This document shows, in pieces, positions 8,783 to 17,078 of a stretch of 64,000 nt of DNA. Under the pieces are notes generated by a model, which was not told the DNA's origin, made no database searches, and was given only the letters and a program-made list of their open reading frames with translations. A program made the translations under genes and the position numbers. Position 1 is the first letter of the stretch; every line of letters starts with the position of its first letter. This DNA is from Shewanella sp. 1CM18E (lineage in GTDB: Bacteria; Pseudomonadota; Gammaproteobacteria; Enterobacterales; Shewanellaceae), in assembly GCF_023161665.1 (NCBI RefSeq), contig NZ_JALNTW010000017.1, positions 1 through 64,000 on the forward strand, given 5' to 3'.

Positions 8783-8810
8783 AGCCGCAAGCACATAAGT
8801 GTTTGCGGCT
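8783..8810. terminator. Bidirectional rho-independent terminator
   Basis: 12-bp stem AGCCGCAAGCAC/GTGTTTGCGGCT (one G-T pair) with an ATAA loop, flanked by an A-run on the left and TTTTCTTTTT on the right. It can serve both the rightward small membrane gene and the leftward mop gene. Confidence 0.85.
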
Positions 8811-8829
8811 TTTCTTTTTAAGCAATCGC

Positions 8830-9039
8830 TTAGTCTACAGCAACCATTACGTTGCTTGCTTTGATGATCGCGTAAGCTTGACCACCAACAACTAGACCTA
8901 GTTGCTCGCAAGATTTCTTAGTTACAACAGAAGTGATTTCAACACCTGGTGCTAGTTCGATAACAACTTCGTTGTTTACTGAACCTTCGTCGATTGACTT
9001 GATAGTACCGTTTAGTGTGTTGCGTGCGCTGATTTTCAT
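8830..9039 (-). CDS. mop: Molbindin, single-domain molybdate-binding protein (Mop/TOBE)
   Basis: 69-aa cytoplasmic protein consisting of one TOBE/Mop domain: MKISARNTLNGTIKSIDEGSVNNEVVIELAPG, then VTKKSCEQLGLVVGGQAYAIIKASNVMVAVD. Such molbindins form oligomers that bind and store molybdate or tungstate. ATG at 9039 has AAGGA 7 nt upstream. A palindromic AT-rich sequence just upstream resembles a ModE operator. A ModA-like binding protein is encoded 14 kb away, but no modBC genes are seen in the window. Confidence 0.9.
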   Translation of the reverse strand: MKISARNTLNGTIKSIDEGSVNNEVVIELAPGVEITSVVTKKSCEQLGLVVGGQAYAIIKASNVMVAVD

Positions 9040-9367
9040 AAGTATGTCCTTAATGGTTAAGTCATTATTATAATTGGCTTATTTATATAATGATATCCAC
9101 GAAAGGACAATATGTCGCATTATCTTGGTTGTGATCACATTTGCTGGTTTCAAAGCGATGTTTTTGTGATTTTAATCATCTTTTGCTGGTTAGTTGTTCA
9201 TATGTTGCTAATTTAATGGAGGTTAATAATGGTGGGTTTTATAACGTTGTGACGGGAAATCAAGCAAGTGGATAGCAATTGGAGGGTAGAAAGGCACTTA
9301 AACAGAAAGATGAAAATGTGCAGGCTTAGCTCAGTGTAAGCCCGCGACAATGATTATATTTGGCTGA
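9040..9367. other. Intergenic region upstream of mop
   Basis: 328 bp. It holds a candidate operator (9061-9096) and a perfect 10-bp palindrome TGTGATCACA (9130-9139). The latter resembles a CRP site lacking its central six bases and so is not called as one. No gene is visible, and no clear terminator for rlmC, which ends at 9368, was found. Confidence 0.45.
9061..9096. promoter_or_regulatory. Candidate ModE-like operator of mop
   Basis: Two AT-rich arms, TCATTATTATAA and TTATATAATGA, are inverted around TTGGCTTA, with one extra base in the left arm. This resembles the CGnTATATA-spacer-TATATAnCG layout of ModE boxes in E. coli, but the CG dinucleotides are replaced. It lies 22 bp upstream of the mop start. 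No modE gene is visible here. Confidence 0.3.
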
Positions 9368-10501
9368 TTATTGCTTAATTAGCATCACTAGCACTTCAAA
9401 ATGATCGGTATGTGGGAACATATCAAATAGTTGTACTTTTTGGATGCGGTAACCATTAATGTTAGCCAGATCTTTAGCCAGAGTGTGCGGATTACAACTG
9501 GAGTAAAGGATGGCATTGGGTGCGAAAGCACAGAGCGATTCGCATAAAGACTGGCCTATGCCTCGTCTTGGTGGGTTAACGATTACAATATCTGGTTTAT
9601 CGGCAGCATCACGGCCATTGGCAAAGTCTGTTGAGTCTAAAGCAGTAAAATCAACCTTAGCTAATCCCATCTCTGTTGCAGATATCTTGGCACATGCAAT
9701 GGCTTCAGCAGAGATCTCAATGCCGGTTAGCGCGATCTCTTTTGATGCGCAATGCAAACCGAAGCCACCGACACCACAAAACAGATCCCACAGTGAATTG
9801 GGTTTGAGTTCACCGACCCATTCTCTTGCGGTTTGATAAAGTTTAGCGGCGATCTCAGGATGCGTCTGAAAGAAGCTTTTTGGGCGTATAAATAAAGGTA
9901 CGTCATTGAATTGCTCAGCTAGGCGAGTTTCTTCAGTCAGAAATATCTCTTCTTCACCCTCTAAAATCGCCATATGAGTTGGCTGGAGGTTTACTGAAAC
10001 CACTTTAATTTGCGGAAATTCAGTTAATAGCTTCGGTAGTTCGCGCTCAATCCGCTCAATGGACTTGTGAGATTTAAGCACAAAGCGTAATAGGTATTCA
10101 CCTTTAATTTGGCTGCGAGTCAGCAGGATAAATTTAAGCTCGCCTTTCATTTTTTCTACATTATAAGGCGGTATACCGGCTTGACGAACAAACAGTTCGA
10201 GCCTGTGCAGCAGTTGTTGCATATCCTCTGGATACAGGCTGCAATCACATAAACTGACAGGCGTCCCATTTGGGCTAACAATACCGAGAATAGGTTGATG
10301 AGCTGCGCCAAGAACAACCATTTTAGCTTTGTTGCGAAAACCACTGTCTGGGCCAAATACCGGCTTGTGCCATTGCTCAACATTAAACTCACTCAGTAGC
10401 TGACTTAATACTTGCGACTTAGCCTCAACTTGCTCAGGCATAGCCTGCTGAATATGGACACAAGAAAGACATTGCTGTTGATCAAAGTAGGCACATTTCA
10501 C
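9368..10501 (-). CDS. rlmC: 23S rRNA (uracil-747-C5)-methyltransferase RlmC
   Basis: 377-aa S-adenosylmethionine-dependent methyltransferase that makes m5U747 in 23S rRNA. Cys3, Cys11, Cys14 and Cys87 match the 4Fe-4S ligands of the RumB family. The C-terminal half has the SAM motif LWDLFCGVGGFGLH, the NPPRRGIG motif and the catalytic SSCNPHTLAKDL. It lacks the N-terminal TRAM domain of RlmD, and its length matches RlmC. The start is a GTG at 10501 that begins directly with the Cys cluster. It is transcribed alone. Confidence 0.93.
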   Translation of the reverse strand: MKCAYFDQQQCLSCVHIQQAMPEQVEAKSQVLSQLLSEFNVEQWHKPVFGPDSGFRNKAKMVVLGAAHQPILGIVSPNGTPVSLCDCSLYPEDMQQLLHRLELFVRQAGIPPYNVEKMKGELKFILLTRSQIKGEYLLRFVLKSHKSIERIERELPKLLTEFPQIKVVSVNLQPTHMAILEGEEEIFLTEETRLAEQFNDVPLFIRPKSFFQTHPEIAAKLYQTAREWVGELKPNSLWDLFCGVGGFGLHCASKEIALTGIEISAEAIACAKISATEMGLAKVDFTALDSTDFANGRDAADKPDIVIVNPPRRGIGQSLCESLCAFAPNAILYSSCNPHTLAKDLANINGYRIQKVQLFDMFPHTDHFEVLVMLIKQ

Positions 10502-10636
10502 GGATTGGGTTCTCTAAAGCGTTAGCTGAACAATATTGGACAACGATTTTAGCTACTGTATATGTTAGATATGGGCTCATTAGCGGCTTAGGCTAAATAT
10601 TAGGGCATATTTTAGTGGTTTTTTTCGAAAAAATCG

Positions 10637-10664
10637 CCCCTAGTGGAGCTGAAGCTAGGGTTAT
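10637..10664 (-). terminator. Weak hairpin between MFS gene and rlmC
   Basis: CCCTAG/CTAGGG arms surround an 11-nt loop near 10638-10660. Read leftwards it lies beyond the stronger terminator at 10680-10705 and just upstream of rlmC. It may be a second stop for MFS-gene readthrough or a leader structure. There is no consensus T-run. Confidence 0.3.
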
Positions 10665-10679
10665 TTTATTGGAGAAACT

Positions 10680-10705
10680 AAAAGCGCAGCTATTGCTGCG
10701 CTTTT
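10680..10705 (-). terminator. Rho-independent terminator of MFS gene
   Basis: Perfect 11-bp stem AAAAGCGCAGC/GCTGCGCTTTT with a TATT loop, 24 bp past the stop of the leftward MFS gene. The A/T ends supply the U-run on the minus strand. Confidence 0.85.
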
Positions 10706-10728
10706 AAGAATGCTAAGTTTAGCACGAC

Positions 10729-11898
10729 TTAACCAATTGCTGGCGTATGACCACTGCGGGTGTTTTGTACGCTTTTGATCAGCATATAAATTGATGTGGT
10801 TAGCAACACCACAGCTAAGTATGTGATTAAAGAGTGCGCAGATGTACTGCTGTGCTCTGCAATCACAGGCCCAAACACAGAGCCAACACTGTAGCTCAAA
10901 AGCATAAGTTCAGTAGCTGCAACAATTTTTTCAATAGCCATGGTTTCACAGGCTAGTGAGATTGCAATCGGGTAAAGTGCAAAGCAGCTAGCACCCAATA
11001 AAAAGTAGCTTACTGTAATAAAGGCAATAGAGCTGCCATCTGCGATGCCAACAATACCAATGGTACCTAGTAAGCAAAATAACGCCATTAATAAACTTTT
11101 GCCTACTCTAGTCGACAAGTAGCTCACAAATGGCTGCACTAACATGCCACCTAAAATAATCACAGCCATTAAAAATGCAGTGCGTTCAGTACTATCAAAT
11201 TGACCATTGATATAGCTAGGCATTAAGCCGTAGATTGGGCCAAGTAACATGCCTGATACTAAACAACCGATCACCGCAGGTAAGCTGATCTTTCTGACTT
11301 CACGCAAACTGATTTTCTTATGCTCTAGGCTTTCAGGCTGACCTCTTTTAACTAAAAGAGGTGGCAAGATCGCTAGCATTAGCAGACCAATAACCCACAG
11401 GAATGGGGTAACACCATCAACTCCTAACGGTCCGATAGCAAGTTGACCAAGAGCACTGCCACCATATAGCGATGTCATATAAAGGCCCAAGCGTTTTGCT
11501 CTTTGCTTGGCGCTGTCGGCCATTAATAGCCAAGACTCAACAACGACAAATACACCAGCAACAGCAAAACCTGCAACAAAGCGTGCGGCTAACCAAACTT
11601 TAGCTGTAGGCATAACTAACATGGCTACTATGGTTAAAGTCAGTAAGGTTAAAAATAACATTAACGAAAAACGGTGACCAACTTTAGCCACAATCGTTTG
11701 AATACAAGTCGTACCAACTAGAATGCCCAAATAGAAGATGCTAGCCAACCAGGCCACGAGTGAGCTATCCATGCCAAATGAAGCGAGTGACAATGGAATT
11801 AGACTCATTAAGAAGCCAGATGCGATAGCAAAAAACGATAAACCAGCAACAGGTACGAACGTACTGTTTTTGTGTGGTTTGCAGGCAGAAATGTCCAC
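10729..11898 (-). CDS. MFS transporter (YcaD-like)
   Basis: 389-aa major facilitator superfamily protein with about 12 hydrophobic segments. The conserved loop-2/3 region reads FYLGILVGTTCIQTIVAKVGHR, and the ESWLL motif in helix 4 recalls YcaD-type transporters. The substrate is unknown. The start is a GTG at 11898 with GGAG 6 nt upstream, preceding a short cytoplasmic tail (MDISACKPHKN). It is a single gene with its own terminator; an AT-rich intergenic stretch lies upstream. Confidence 0.8.
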   Translation of the reverse strand: MDISACKPHKNSTFVPVAGLSFFAIASGFLMSLIPLSLASFGMDSSLVAWLASIFYLGILVGTTCIQTIVAKVGHRFSLMLFLTLLTLTIVAMLVMPTAKVWLAARFVAGFAVAGVFVVVESWLLMADSAKQRAKRLGLYMTSLYGGSALGQLAIGPLGVDGVTPFLWVIGLLMLAILPPLLVKRGQPESLEHKKISLREVRKISLPAVIGCLVSGMLLGPIYGLMPSYINGQFDSTERTAFLMAVIILGGMLVQPFVSYLSTRVGKSLLMALFCLLGTIGIVGIADGSSIAFITVSYFLLGASCFALYPIAISLACETMAIEKIVAATELMLLSYSVGSVFGPVIAEHSSTSAHSLITYLAVVLLTTSIYMLIKSVQNTRSGHTPAIG

Positions 11899-12255
11899 CT
11901 TTATCTCCTATAGATTGATACTTTTGAAAGTTTGAGGGTTGGTCTGATTTTGCGGATTTTATGCTTTTAAAATGGAAAGTAAAGCTTAATTTATGTACTA
12001 GTGAATAAAAAATATTTTTTCAGGTTTTTATTGCTCTATCTGCATGATTTTTAAGCTGTAAATATTTTTGTTTCACTTTTTATTTTAGACGGGTTTGCTA
12101 TGTTTAGTGAGAGGGTTTCTTTTGATGAAGGGGAGATGCATTTAAAATCAATGTTTTGTGTTGTTTGGTGATTATTAGTGTTTGAGTGTTGATATGGTTG
12201 GCAATGGTTAAAATGTTGTGTTTACTTTGATTGAAACCATTGCCTTTGGCATTTA
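11899..12255. other. AT-rich intergenic region
   Basis: 357 bp between the MFS gene and the RlmI-like gene, both leftward. It is AT-rich and holds only very short open frames (such as 11 codons near 12136). The MFS promoter should be here. No repeat or terminator with a good T-run is evident. Confidence 0.4.
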
Positions 12256-13308
12256 TTAACTGAGTTTTAACGCGACAATTTTTAATGGGTGGTTACCATC
12301 AAATGAAGGGAAATCATTATGGCAATCTAACCAAGTATGTTGGGTTACTTGGCGGCCTTGTTTTTCAACGCAACGTACAAGACTTGCAAACCACTCGTCA
12401 CGGTCAACTTTGGCTACGTTATTACAACAAACTATCGTGCCGCCGGCCTTTGTCGTTAACAATGCAGGTTTAAACAAGCTTTGATAGTCGTTAATTAAGT
12501 CGACAATGCCAAATGCGCTTTTAGCGTATCTAGGTGGGTCGAGAAACACTAGGTCAAATTGCGTGGCTGGTAGCTTTGGGTAAGCAGGTAGCTTTTGATT
12601 ACGTCGGCCGCCCACTTTTAAACCTGCTAGCTGTCTAAGTGCTGGAAAGGCATCGCTTTGAATAAACTCACATACATTTTCAGCTTGGTTCAGGGCAGCA
12701 TTTTTACGTCCTGCAGCCAAAGCAAATGAAGAGAAGTCTACGTTAACCACACGTGTCGCGCCGCCAACAGCCGCTGCAGTGCCAATACCACAGGTGTAAG
12801 AGAATAGGTTTAGTACGCTTTTGCCTTCGCTATTAGCTGCGACATATTCGCGGCCAATGCGCATATCTAAAAACAGTAATGGGTCTTGACCTTCATGGCG
12901 CAGCTTACTGGTGAACTTGATGCCATTTTCCTGCATCTGCTGTTCACTTGTGGCAAATTCTTGTAACTCATCAGATAAACGATTTAGTACGCGCGAGTTT
13001 TTATCTGAACGGTCGTTATAGACAACCGGTAACTCAGCAAGCTGGTTAAGCTGTGCAGATATATCTGCTAGCTCTGTTTCAGTGAGTGATTGATGAAAGC
13101 TTTGAATAAGCCAAGCGCTACCGTAGCGATCAATATTGAGCCCATTGCACCCTTCAACCGTACCGTGAAATAGACGGAAACAATCTGTTTGTTGCGTTGC
13201 AGCTTGTTGTAAAAAATCTGCTCGCTTAGTGATAGCTTGGGCCAATACCTGAGAAAGAGGTAAAGCGGTTGGGTCCGATGAGGTAATCGACATAAATATT
13301 GGGCTCAT
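12256..13308 (-). CDS. RlmI-like SAM-dependent rRNA methyltransferase
   Basis: 350-aa class I methyltransferase resembling the RlmI/RlmK C5-cytosine family. The N-terminal half contains FHGTVEGCNGLNIDRYG, typical of the RlmI substrate-binding region. The catalytic half has KSVLNLFSYTCGIGTAAA (SAM-binding motif I), a VNVDFS acidic end, and DPPRYAKS (motif IV). The usual N-terminal PUA domain of RlmI appears reduced or absent, so target assignment is uncertain. The start could also be the Met at residue 6 (13293); neither has a clear ribosome binding site. It is divergent from the hydrolase gene. Confidence 0.8.
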   Translation of the reverse strand: MSPIFMSITSSDPTALPLSQVLAQAITKRADFLQQAATQQTDCFRLFHGTVEGCNGLNIDRYGSAWLIQSFHQSLTETELADISAQLNQLAELPVVYNDRSDKNSRVLNRLSDELQEFATSEQQMQENGIKFTSKLRHEGQDPLLFLDMRIGREYVAANSEGKSVLNLFSYTCGIGTAAAVGGATRVVNVDFSSFALAAGRKNAALNQAENVCEFIQSDAFPALRQLAGLKVGGRRNQKLPAYPKLPATQFDLVFLDPPRYAKSAFGIVDLINDYQSLFKPALLTTKAGGTIVCCNNVAKVDRDEWFASLVRCVEKQGRQVTQHTWLDCHNDFPSFDGNHPLKIVALKLS

Positions 13309-13458
13309 TTGAAATGGTGTCGGGGTGACAGGGCTAATGATAGCAAAAATGCGTTAATAAATACCCTCAATCTTATTGGGTGCGAGTTGTTAACTTAGCG
13401 CTTATTATTAGCTTTGTTGGTTATTAGAGTCTGGTTAGCTAGTTCAAAGGAGCGAAAC

Positions 13459-14034
13459 ATGAAAGTGGTATTGGTTCATGGCATTTTTAATACTGGCCAT
13501 GTTATGCATTTACTACAAAAGCGCCTACAAGCTGCAGGACATGAATGCTTTAGTCCTACAATTGGTCCCTTTGATGGTCGCCGTGGGATTGAATTTGCCG
13601 CAGCTAATTTAAGTGAGCAGATTAATGCGTTCTTTGGCCAAGATACCCAAATTGCATTGATAGGCTTTAGTATGGGCGGCATAGTCGGCCGTTATTATTT
13701 GCAGTATTTAGATGGCGCAAGCCGAGTGAGTCAGTTTTTTAGTCTTGCGGCACCTCATCATGGTAGCTATTTGGCTTACTTGCCATATCCATCAAAGGGG
13801 ATTAAACAATTAAGGCCGAGAAGCGAACTGTTACAGCAACTAGCTGGCTCAGAGTCGTGCTTAGATGAGGTTAAACTTTATTCCTACCGTACTCCAATCG
13901 ATTTAACCATAGTACCTAGTACTAGCTCTATATGGCGTGTGGCAGAAAATCAAAGTTTTATCATTGTATTGCATCTTTCAGTGATTTTTAGTCGACGTAT
14001 TGCAAAGGAGATTTGCGATAAGCTAGTAAACTGA
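13459..14034 (+). CDS. Alpha/beta hydrolase, lipase-like
   Basis: 191-aa alpha/beta-hydrolase. The N-terminal VVLVHGIFNTGH segment supplies the oxyanion-hole HG, and GFSMGG carries the nucleophile serine at the elbow (about residue 75). PHHG follows, as in PGAP1/LipA-type esterases and lipases. There is no signal peptide. ATG 13459 is chosen because AAAGGAGCG lies just upstream; the open frame extends to 13414 but that start has no ribosome binding site. Substrate unknown. A very short membrane ORF with a strong ribosome binding site follows 28 bp later and could be cotranscribed. Confidence 0.8.
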   Translation: MKVVLVHGIFNTGHVMHLLQKRLQAAGHECFSPTIGPFDGRRGIEFAAANLSEQINAFFGQDTQIALIGFSMGGIVGRYYLQYLDGASRVSQFFSLAAPHHGSYLAYLPYPSKGIKQLRPRSELLQQLAGSESCLDEVKLYSYRTPIDLTIVPSTSSIWRVAENQSFIIVLHLSVIFSRRIAKEICDKLVN

Positions 14035-14062
14035 TGCGATAAATCATCATGGGAGGAGTGTC

Positions 14063-14143
14063 TTGAAGCGCTTTCTTATTGGGTTATTTGCTAGTCTCGT
14101 TTTTGGCGCTGTTTATAGCAGTTTTTACAAAAGCTTCTTATAA
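14063..14143 (+). CDS. Putative 26-aa membrane microprotein
   Basis: A TTG-initiated frame of 26 codons encodes LKRFLIGLFASLVFGAVYSS then six more residues: one membrane-spanning helix with a positively charged start. GGGAGGA at 14051-14057, 5 nt upstream, is among the strongest ribosome binding sites in the window, which argues for translation. It follows the hydrolase gene by 28 bp in the same direction. The AAAAGC/GCTTTT arms after its stop could form a weak terminator. No family is recognised. Confidence 0.45.
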   Translation: MKRFLIGLFASLVFGAVYSSFYKSFL

Positions 14144-14146
14144 AAG

Positions 14147-14731
14147 CTAGGCTGAAGGCTTTTGTGATAGGCAGGAACTATTACTACGTAACCTTTCTAA
14201 TTCGCGTGTCTGTTCGGCGAGTTTTTGTGACAAGATCTGGTTTTCATTGGCAAGTTTAGCTTGCTGATACACCTTATTTAAATCCGTCTCGATAATAGCT
14301 TGAAAGCGTCTTAACAATTGTTTTGTAGGATTATCAAATTGTTGAGGCTGATTATCTAGCATGCAAATAGTGCCAAAAATGTCGCCATTGGGCCAATGCA
14401 GGGGCATACCAAAATAGGCGATCATACCTAGCTTTATATCTGGATTGTTACACCAGTCTGGATCTTCAAGTGCGTTATTGACGATAAGCTCTTTGCGACC
14501 ATTAATGACGGCTTCGCAATAAAGGCCAATACCAATGCTTTCGCGCTCTTTTGCTGTATAAGGGTTATGTGCTGTTTGGCTGCGAGTAAATACTTCGAGT
14601 TCATAGCTGTGCAGGCGCATAATTAAGGTGGCAGGAATAGCTGATATTTCAGAAATAAGATTAACGATCTCTTGCCAGCTTTGGCCTATATCGTCATGGA
14701 TACGGATCTCTTTGGTATTTAGTAGGGCCAT
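14147..14731 (-). CDS. GAF-domain protein
   Basis: 194-aa cytoplasmic protein. Residues about 10-155 form a GAF sensor domain of the type that often precedes kinases or GGDEF domains (SWQEIVNLISEISAIPATLIMRL at the start; a segment ending YFGMPLHWPNGDIFGTICMLD near the C-side). A short coiled coil (about 155-185) follows and may mediate dimerisation. There is no output domain, so it probably acts on a partner protein. Ligand unknown. It sits downstream of the sensor kinase in the same direction, 172 bp away. Confidence 0.8.
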   Translation of the reverse strand: MALLNTKEIRIHDDIGQSWQEIVNLISEISAIPATLIMRLHSYELEVFTRSQTAHNPYTAKERESIGIGLYCEAVINGRKELIVNNALEDPDWCNNPDIKLGMIAYFGMPLHWPNGDIFGTICMLDNQPQQFDNPTKQLLRRFQAIIETDLNKVYQQAKLANENQILSQKLAEQTRELERLRSNSSCLSQKPSA

Positions 14732-14903
14732 ACATGCCTTCTATTATCTTAAATTCTGCCGATTGCTAGTGCAGAAATATTCCTTGATATGTCTTTAAAA
14801 TTTAATAGAGTTTTATGATTAACGCGAATTTTTCAAACAAAATTAATTGATAGATTAGCAAAATATTGGCAGTTGGCATTTACATCAGCCTCAAACTTAA
14901 GTG

Positions 14904-16268
14904 CTAGCTTTTTAACTCTAGCTGAGGAAAAGTGAGCTTGGCTTGGCAGCCCTGAGGCTGAGTCTCGATAAGATTAAATTGCCATTGGTAGCGCTGGCAT
15001 AAACTGTCAACAATAAGCAAACCCAAGCCATGACTATTGTGCTGAGCATTATGTTGTTGGTTATTCGACGCGTTTAAGCCATGCCCGTTATCGTTGATTG
15101 AAATATGCTGGCTATCGATAACGACCATAATCTGCCCTGAATCACTGGCATTAATGGCGTTGCTAATAATATTACTTAATAGCATGCGCAATACTGCTGG
15201 AGTTGGTTTGATCACCGGTGAATCTTTAAAATCGACAATAAGCTCGATCTTCTTTGACTGAGCCAGTAAAGATAGCGGCTGCACTATCTGCTCTATTTCA
15301 GCCAATTCAAGGGTTCTAGCTTCATGACTTACGGTGCCTTTTTCTTGCTTGACGATGCTGAGCAGGGCATCGACTGTATGCTGCATCTCATGTGCCGCCC
15401 TTTGTATTCTATCGCGCTGCCTAGCCTGAAACTCAGGGGCGTCATTTTGCTCCTGTAGCTTAGCCGCGCCACTAATAACGGTTATTGGTGTGCGTAACTC
15501 ATGACTTGCGTAACGGGCGAAGGCTTGTTCTTGTTTAATCATCATTTCATTTTGTTGGCGATAATCGTTAAGGCTTTGACTAAGCTGGCTAAACTCTGCT
15601 GCCGATTGCTTTGGCACTGCAAATTGCGGGTGCTCGGCAGGTGACTTCAATTGTTTTACCAGTTGATCTACGGGCTCAACTAAGCGCTGACTCAATTTAT
15701 GAATGGCAAAGCCAAATAATAAAAACAGTACACAAATAAAAGTTAACACGAACACGTTGATAGATTGCCACTCTTCATCACTTAGCTCGACATTATCTGC
15801 AGGCATAATCAGATATAAAGGTTGTATCTCGCCATCGAGTTTAAACTCGCTACGATATAAAAAGAGTTCTTTTTGCGGGTTTAAATCATCATCTTCAAAT
15901 AGCTTAAAGCTAAATATTTCATGCATTAGCCCGGTTTTGTTGCGATCAACAACTTCACCAGAAAAGCCGGAAGGGAATTGGCTTAAGTCGCCGTAGGCTT
16001 CTGGTATGTAATCGTGGGAGTAAAATGCTTGCACATGTAAGCCTATCTGCAGCGGTTGTTTTGCTCCTTGTTGAAATAAACTAATCGCAAATGGCGCGCT
16101 CGCCTCAAGCTCATGCTGATTGACCTCATCTTCAATCCATTGCATTAGACTAAGCATAAAGATATAGATGGTGAGCCCTATCATTACCGCGATAGCACTA
16201 AAGTAGAACAGCAGTTTTTGCGGTAGACTGACAGCCGATGAGGCGCGATTAAATAAGCCGTTTAACAC
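14904..16268 (-). CDS. Sensor histidine kinase of an OmpR-type pair
   Basis: 454-aa membrane kinase. Helix 1 (about 20-42), a periplasmic loop of about 125 residues and helix 2 (about 171-191) are followed by a HAMP-like linker, HisKA with the phospho-accepting histidine at 256 (YASHELRTP), and a HATPase domain (NIISNAINAS N-box, NDNGHG G1, HGLGL G2). The periplasmic sensor has many acidic residues (FEDDDLNP), as in sensors of cations or cationic peptides (inference). Its start overlaps the response regulator stop by 7 nt, so the two are translationally coupled. It is probably linked to the divergent glycosylation cassette. Confidence 0.9.
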   Translation of the reverse strand: MLNGLFNRASSAVSLPQKLLFYFSAIAVMIGLTIYIFMLSLMQWIEDEVNQHELEASAPFAISLFQQGAKQPLQIGLHVQAFYSHDYIPEAYGDLSQFPSGFSGEVVDRNKTGLMHEIFSFKLFEDDDLNPQKELFLYRSEFKLDGEIQPLYLIMPADNVELSDEEWQSINVFVLTFICVLFLLFGFAIHKLSQRLVEPVDQLVKQLKSPAEHPQFAVPKQSAAEFSQLSQSLNDYRQQNEMMIKQEQAFARYASHELRTPITVISGAAKLQEQNDAPEFQARQRDRIQRAAHEMQHTVDALLSIVKQEKGTVSHEARTLELAEIEQIVQPLSLLAQSKKIELIVDFKDSPVIKPTPAVLRMLLSNIISNAINASDSGQIMVVIDSQHISINDNGHGLNASNNQQHNAQHNSHGLGLLIVDSLCQRYQWQFNLIETQPQGCQAKLTFPQLELKS

Positions 16269-16951
16269 GCCTTGTCTCCGAGTTGTAATCGAAAACCGAT
16301 TTTCGGCACAGTGGCAAGCATAGGTTGCTTGAAAGGTTTATCTAACTGATTGCGCAACTGGTACATATGGCTGCGCAAAATGTCACTGCTGGGTGGCGAT
16401 TGGCCCCAGATCTCCTCAATGATCTGCTCACGCTTAACGATATTGGGAGCATTTTTCATTAACAGCAGCAAAATTTGATAGGTGATGGGGGTTAAGGCTA
16501 ATAACATATTTTGACGCAAAGCTTGATGCTTAGCGATATTGATTTCAATATCACCAAATTTAAGTGAACCTTGAGCAACCTCACCACGATGGCGTTTAAC
16601 TAAGGCTTGTATACGCGCATCAACCACATCTAAATCGAATGGCTTACCGAGATAGTCGTCAGCGCCACAGTCAAACCCGGTTAATAGGTCGGTTTTATTA
16701 TCTAATGCAGTCAGCATTAAAATTGGCGTGCTACAACCAAGTGAGCGTAGTGCTTTACAAAGGCTAAGCCCATCCATTTTGGGTAGCATAAGGTCAAGAA
16801 TAATGGCGTCAAAGTCGAAAGCTTGTGCGAGCGATAATCCAAGCTCACCGTTATCGGCAAAATCCAGTTCCATGCCTTTGGCTTCAAAGTAATCACCAAG
16901 GATGCCTGCAACATCGCTGTTATCTTCAATTATCAGTAGTTTAATCGTCAT
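16262..16951 (-). CDS. OmpR-family response regulator
   Basis: 229-aa two-component transcription factor. The receiver domain (1-120) has the acidic pair IIEDN, the phospho-acceptor Asp53 (ILDLMLP) and the conserved GKP lysine. The winged-helix effector domain (about 130-225) ends IVKREQIIEEIWG, SHMYQLRNQLDKPF and TVPKIGFRL. It is the first gene of the leftward regulator-kinase operon, with its promoter in the 127-bp gap it shares with the GT2 gene. That gap contains an 11-bp-spaced ATGTC direct repeat suited to this regulator family. Confidence 0.93.
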   Translation of the reverse strand: MTIKLLIIEDNSDVAGILGDYFEAKGMELDFADNGELGLSLAQAFDFDAIILDLMLPKMDGLSLCKALRSLGCSTPILMLTALDNKTDLLTGFDCGADDYLGKPFDLDVVDARIQALVKRHRGEVAQGSLKFGDIEINIAKHQALRQNMLLALTPITYQILLLLMKNAPNIVKREQIIEEIWGQSPPSSDILRSHMYQLRNQLDKPFKQPMLATVPKIGFRLQLGDKAC

Positions 16952-16997
16952 TACTAAGGGCCGTAACTGTATTTATAAGGTCGATTTTAGCATTTTT

Positions 16998-17024
16998 ATG
17001 TCGAAAAAATGTCAATGACATTTT
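16998..17024. promoter_or_regulatory. Candidate response-regulator operator in a divergent promoter
   Basis: ATGTC occurs at 16998 and 17009, an 11-bp step typical of OmpR-family direct repeats. The second copy belongs to a perfect 9-bp inverted repeat AAAATGTCA-A-TGACATTTT (17006-17024). The site lies 47 bp upstream of the regulator start and 55 bp upstream of the GT2 start, so it could control both. Confidence 0.45.
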
Positions 17025-17078
17025 CTTCACTTGAGCCTAGGCATGCTAACGCAAAATTAGTCGCTGTAGGACAAACTT

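Noticed and set aside
9130..9139. TGTGATCACA as a CRP site
   Set aside because: The CRP consensus needs six bases between TGTGA and TCACA; here there are none.
12136..12171. Eleven-codon ORF before the MFS gene
   Set aside because: Short, in AT-rich sequence, with no feature other than a purine run upstream.
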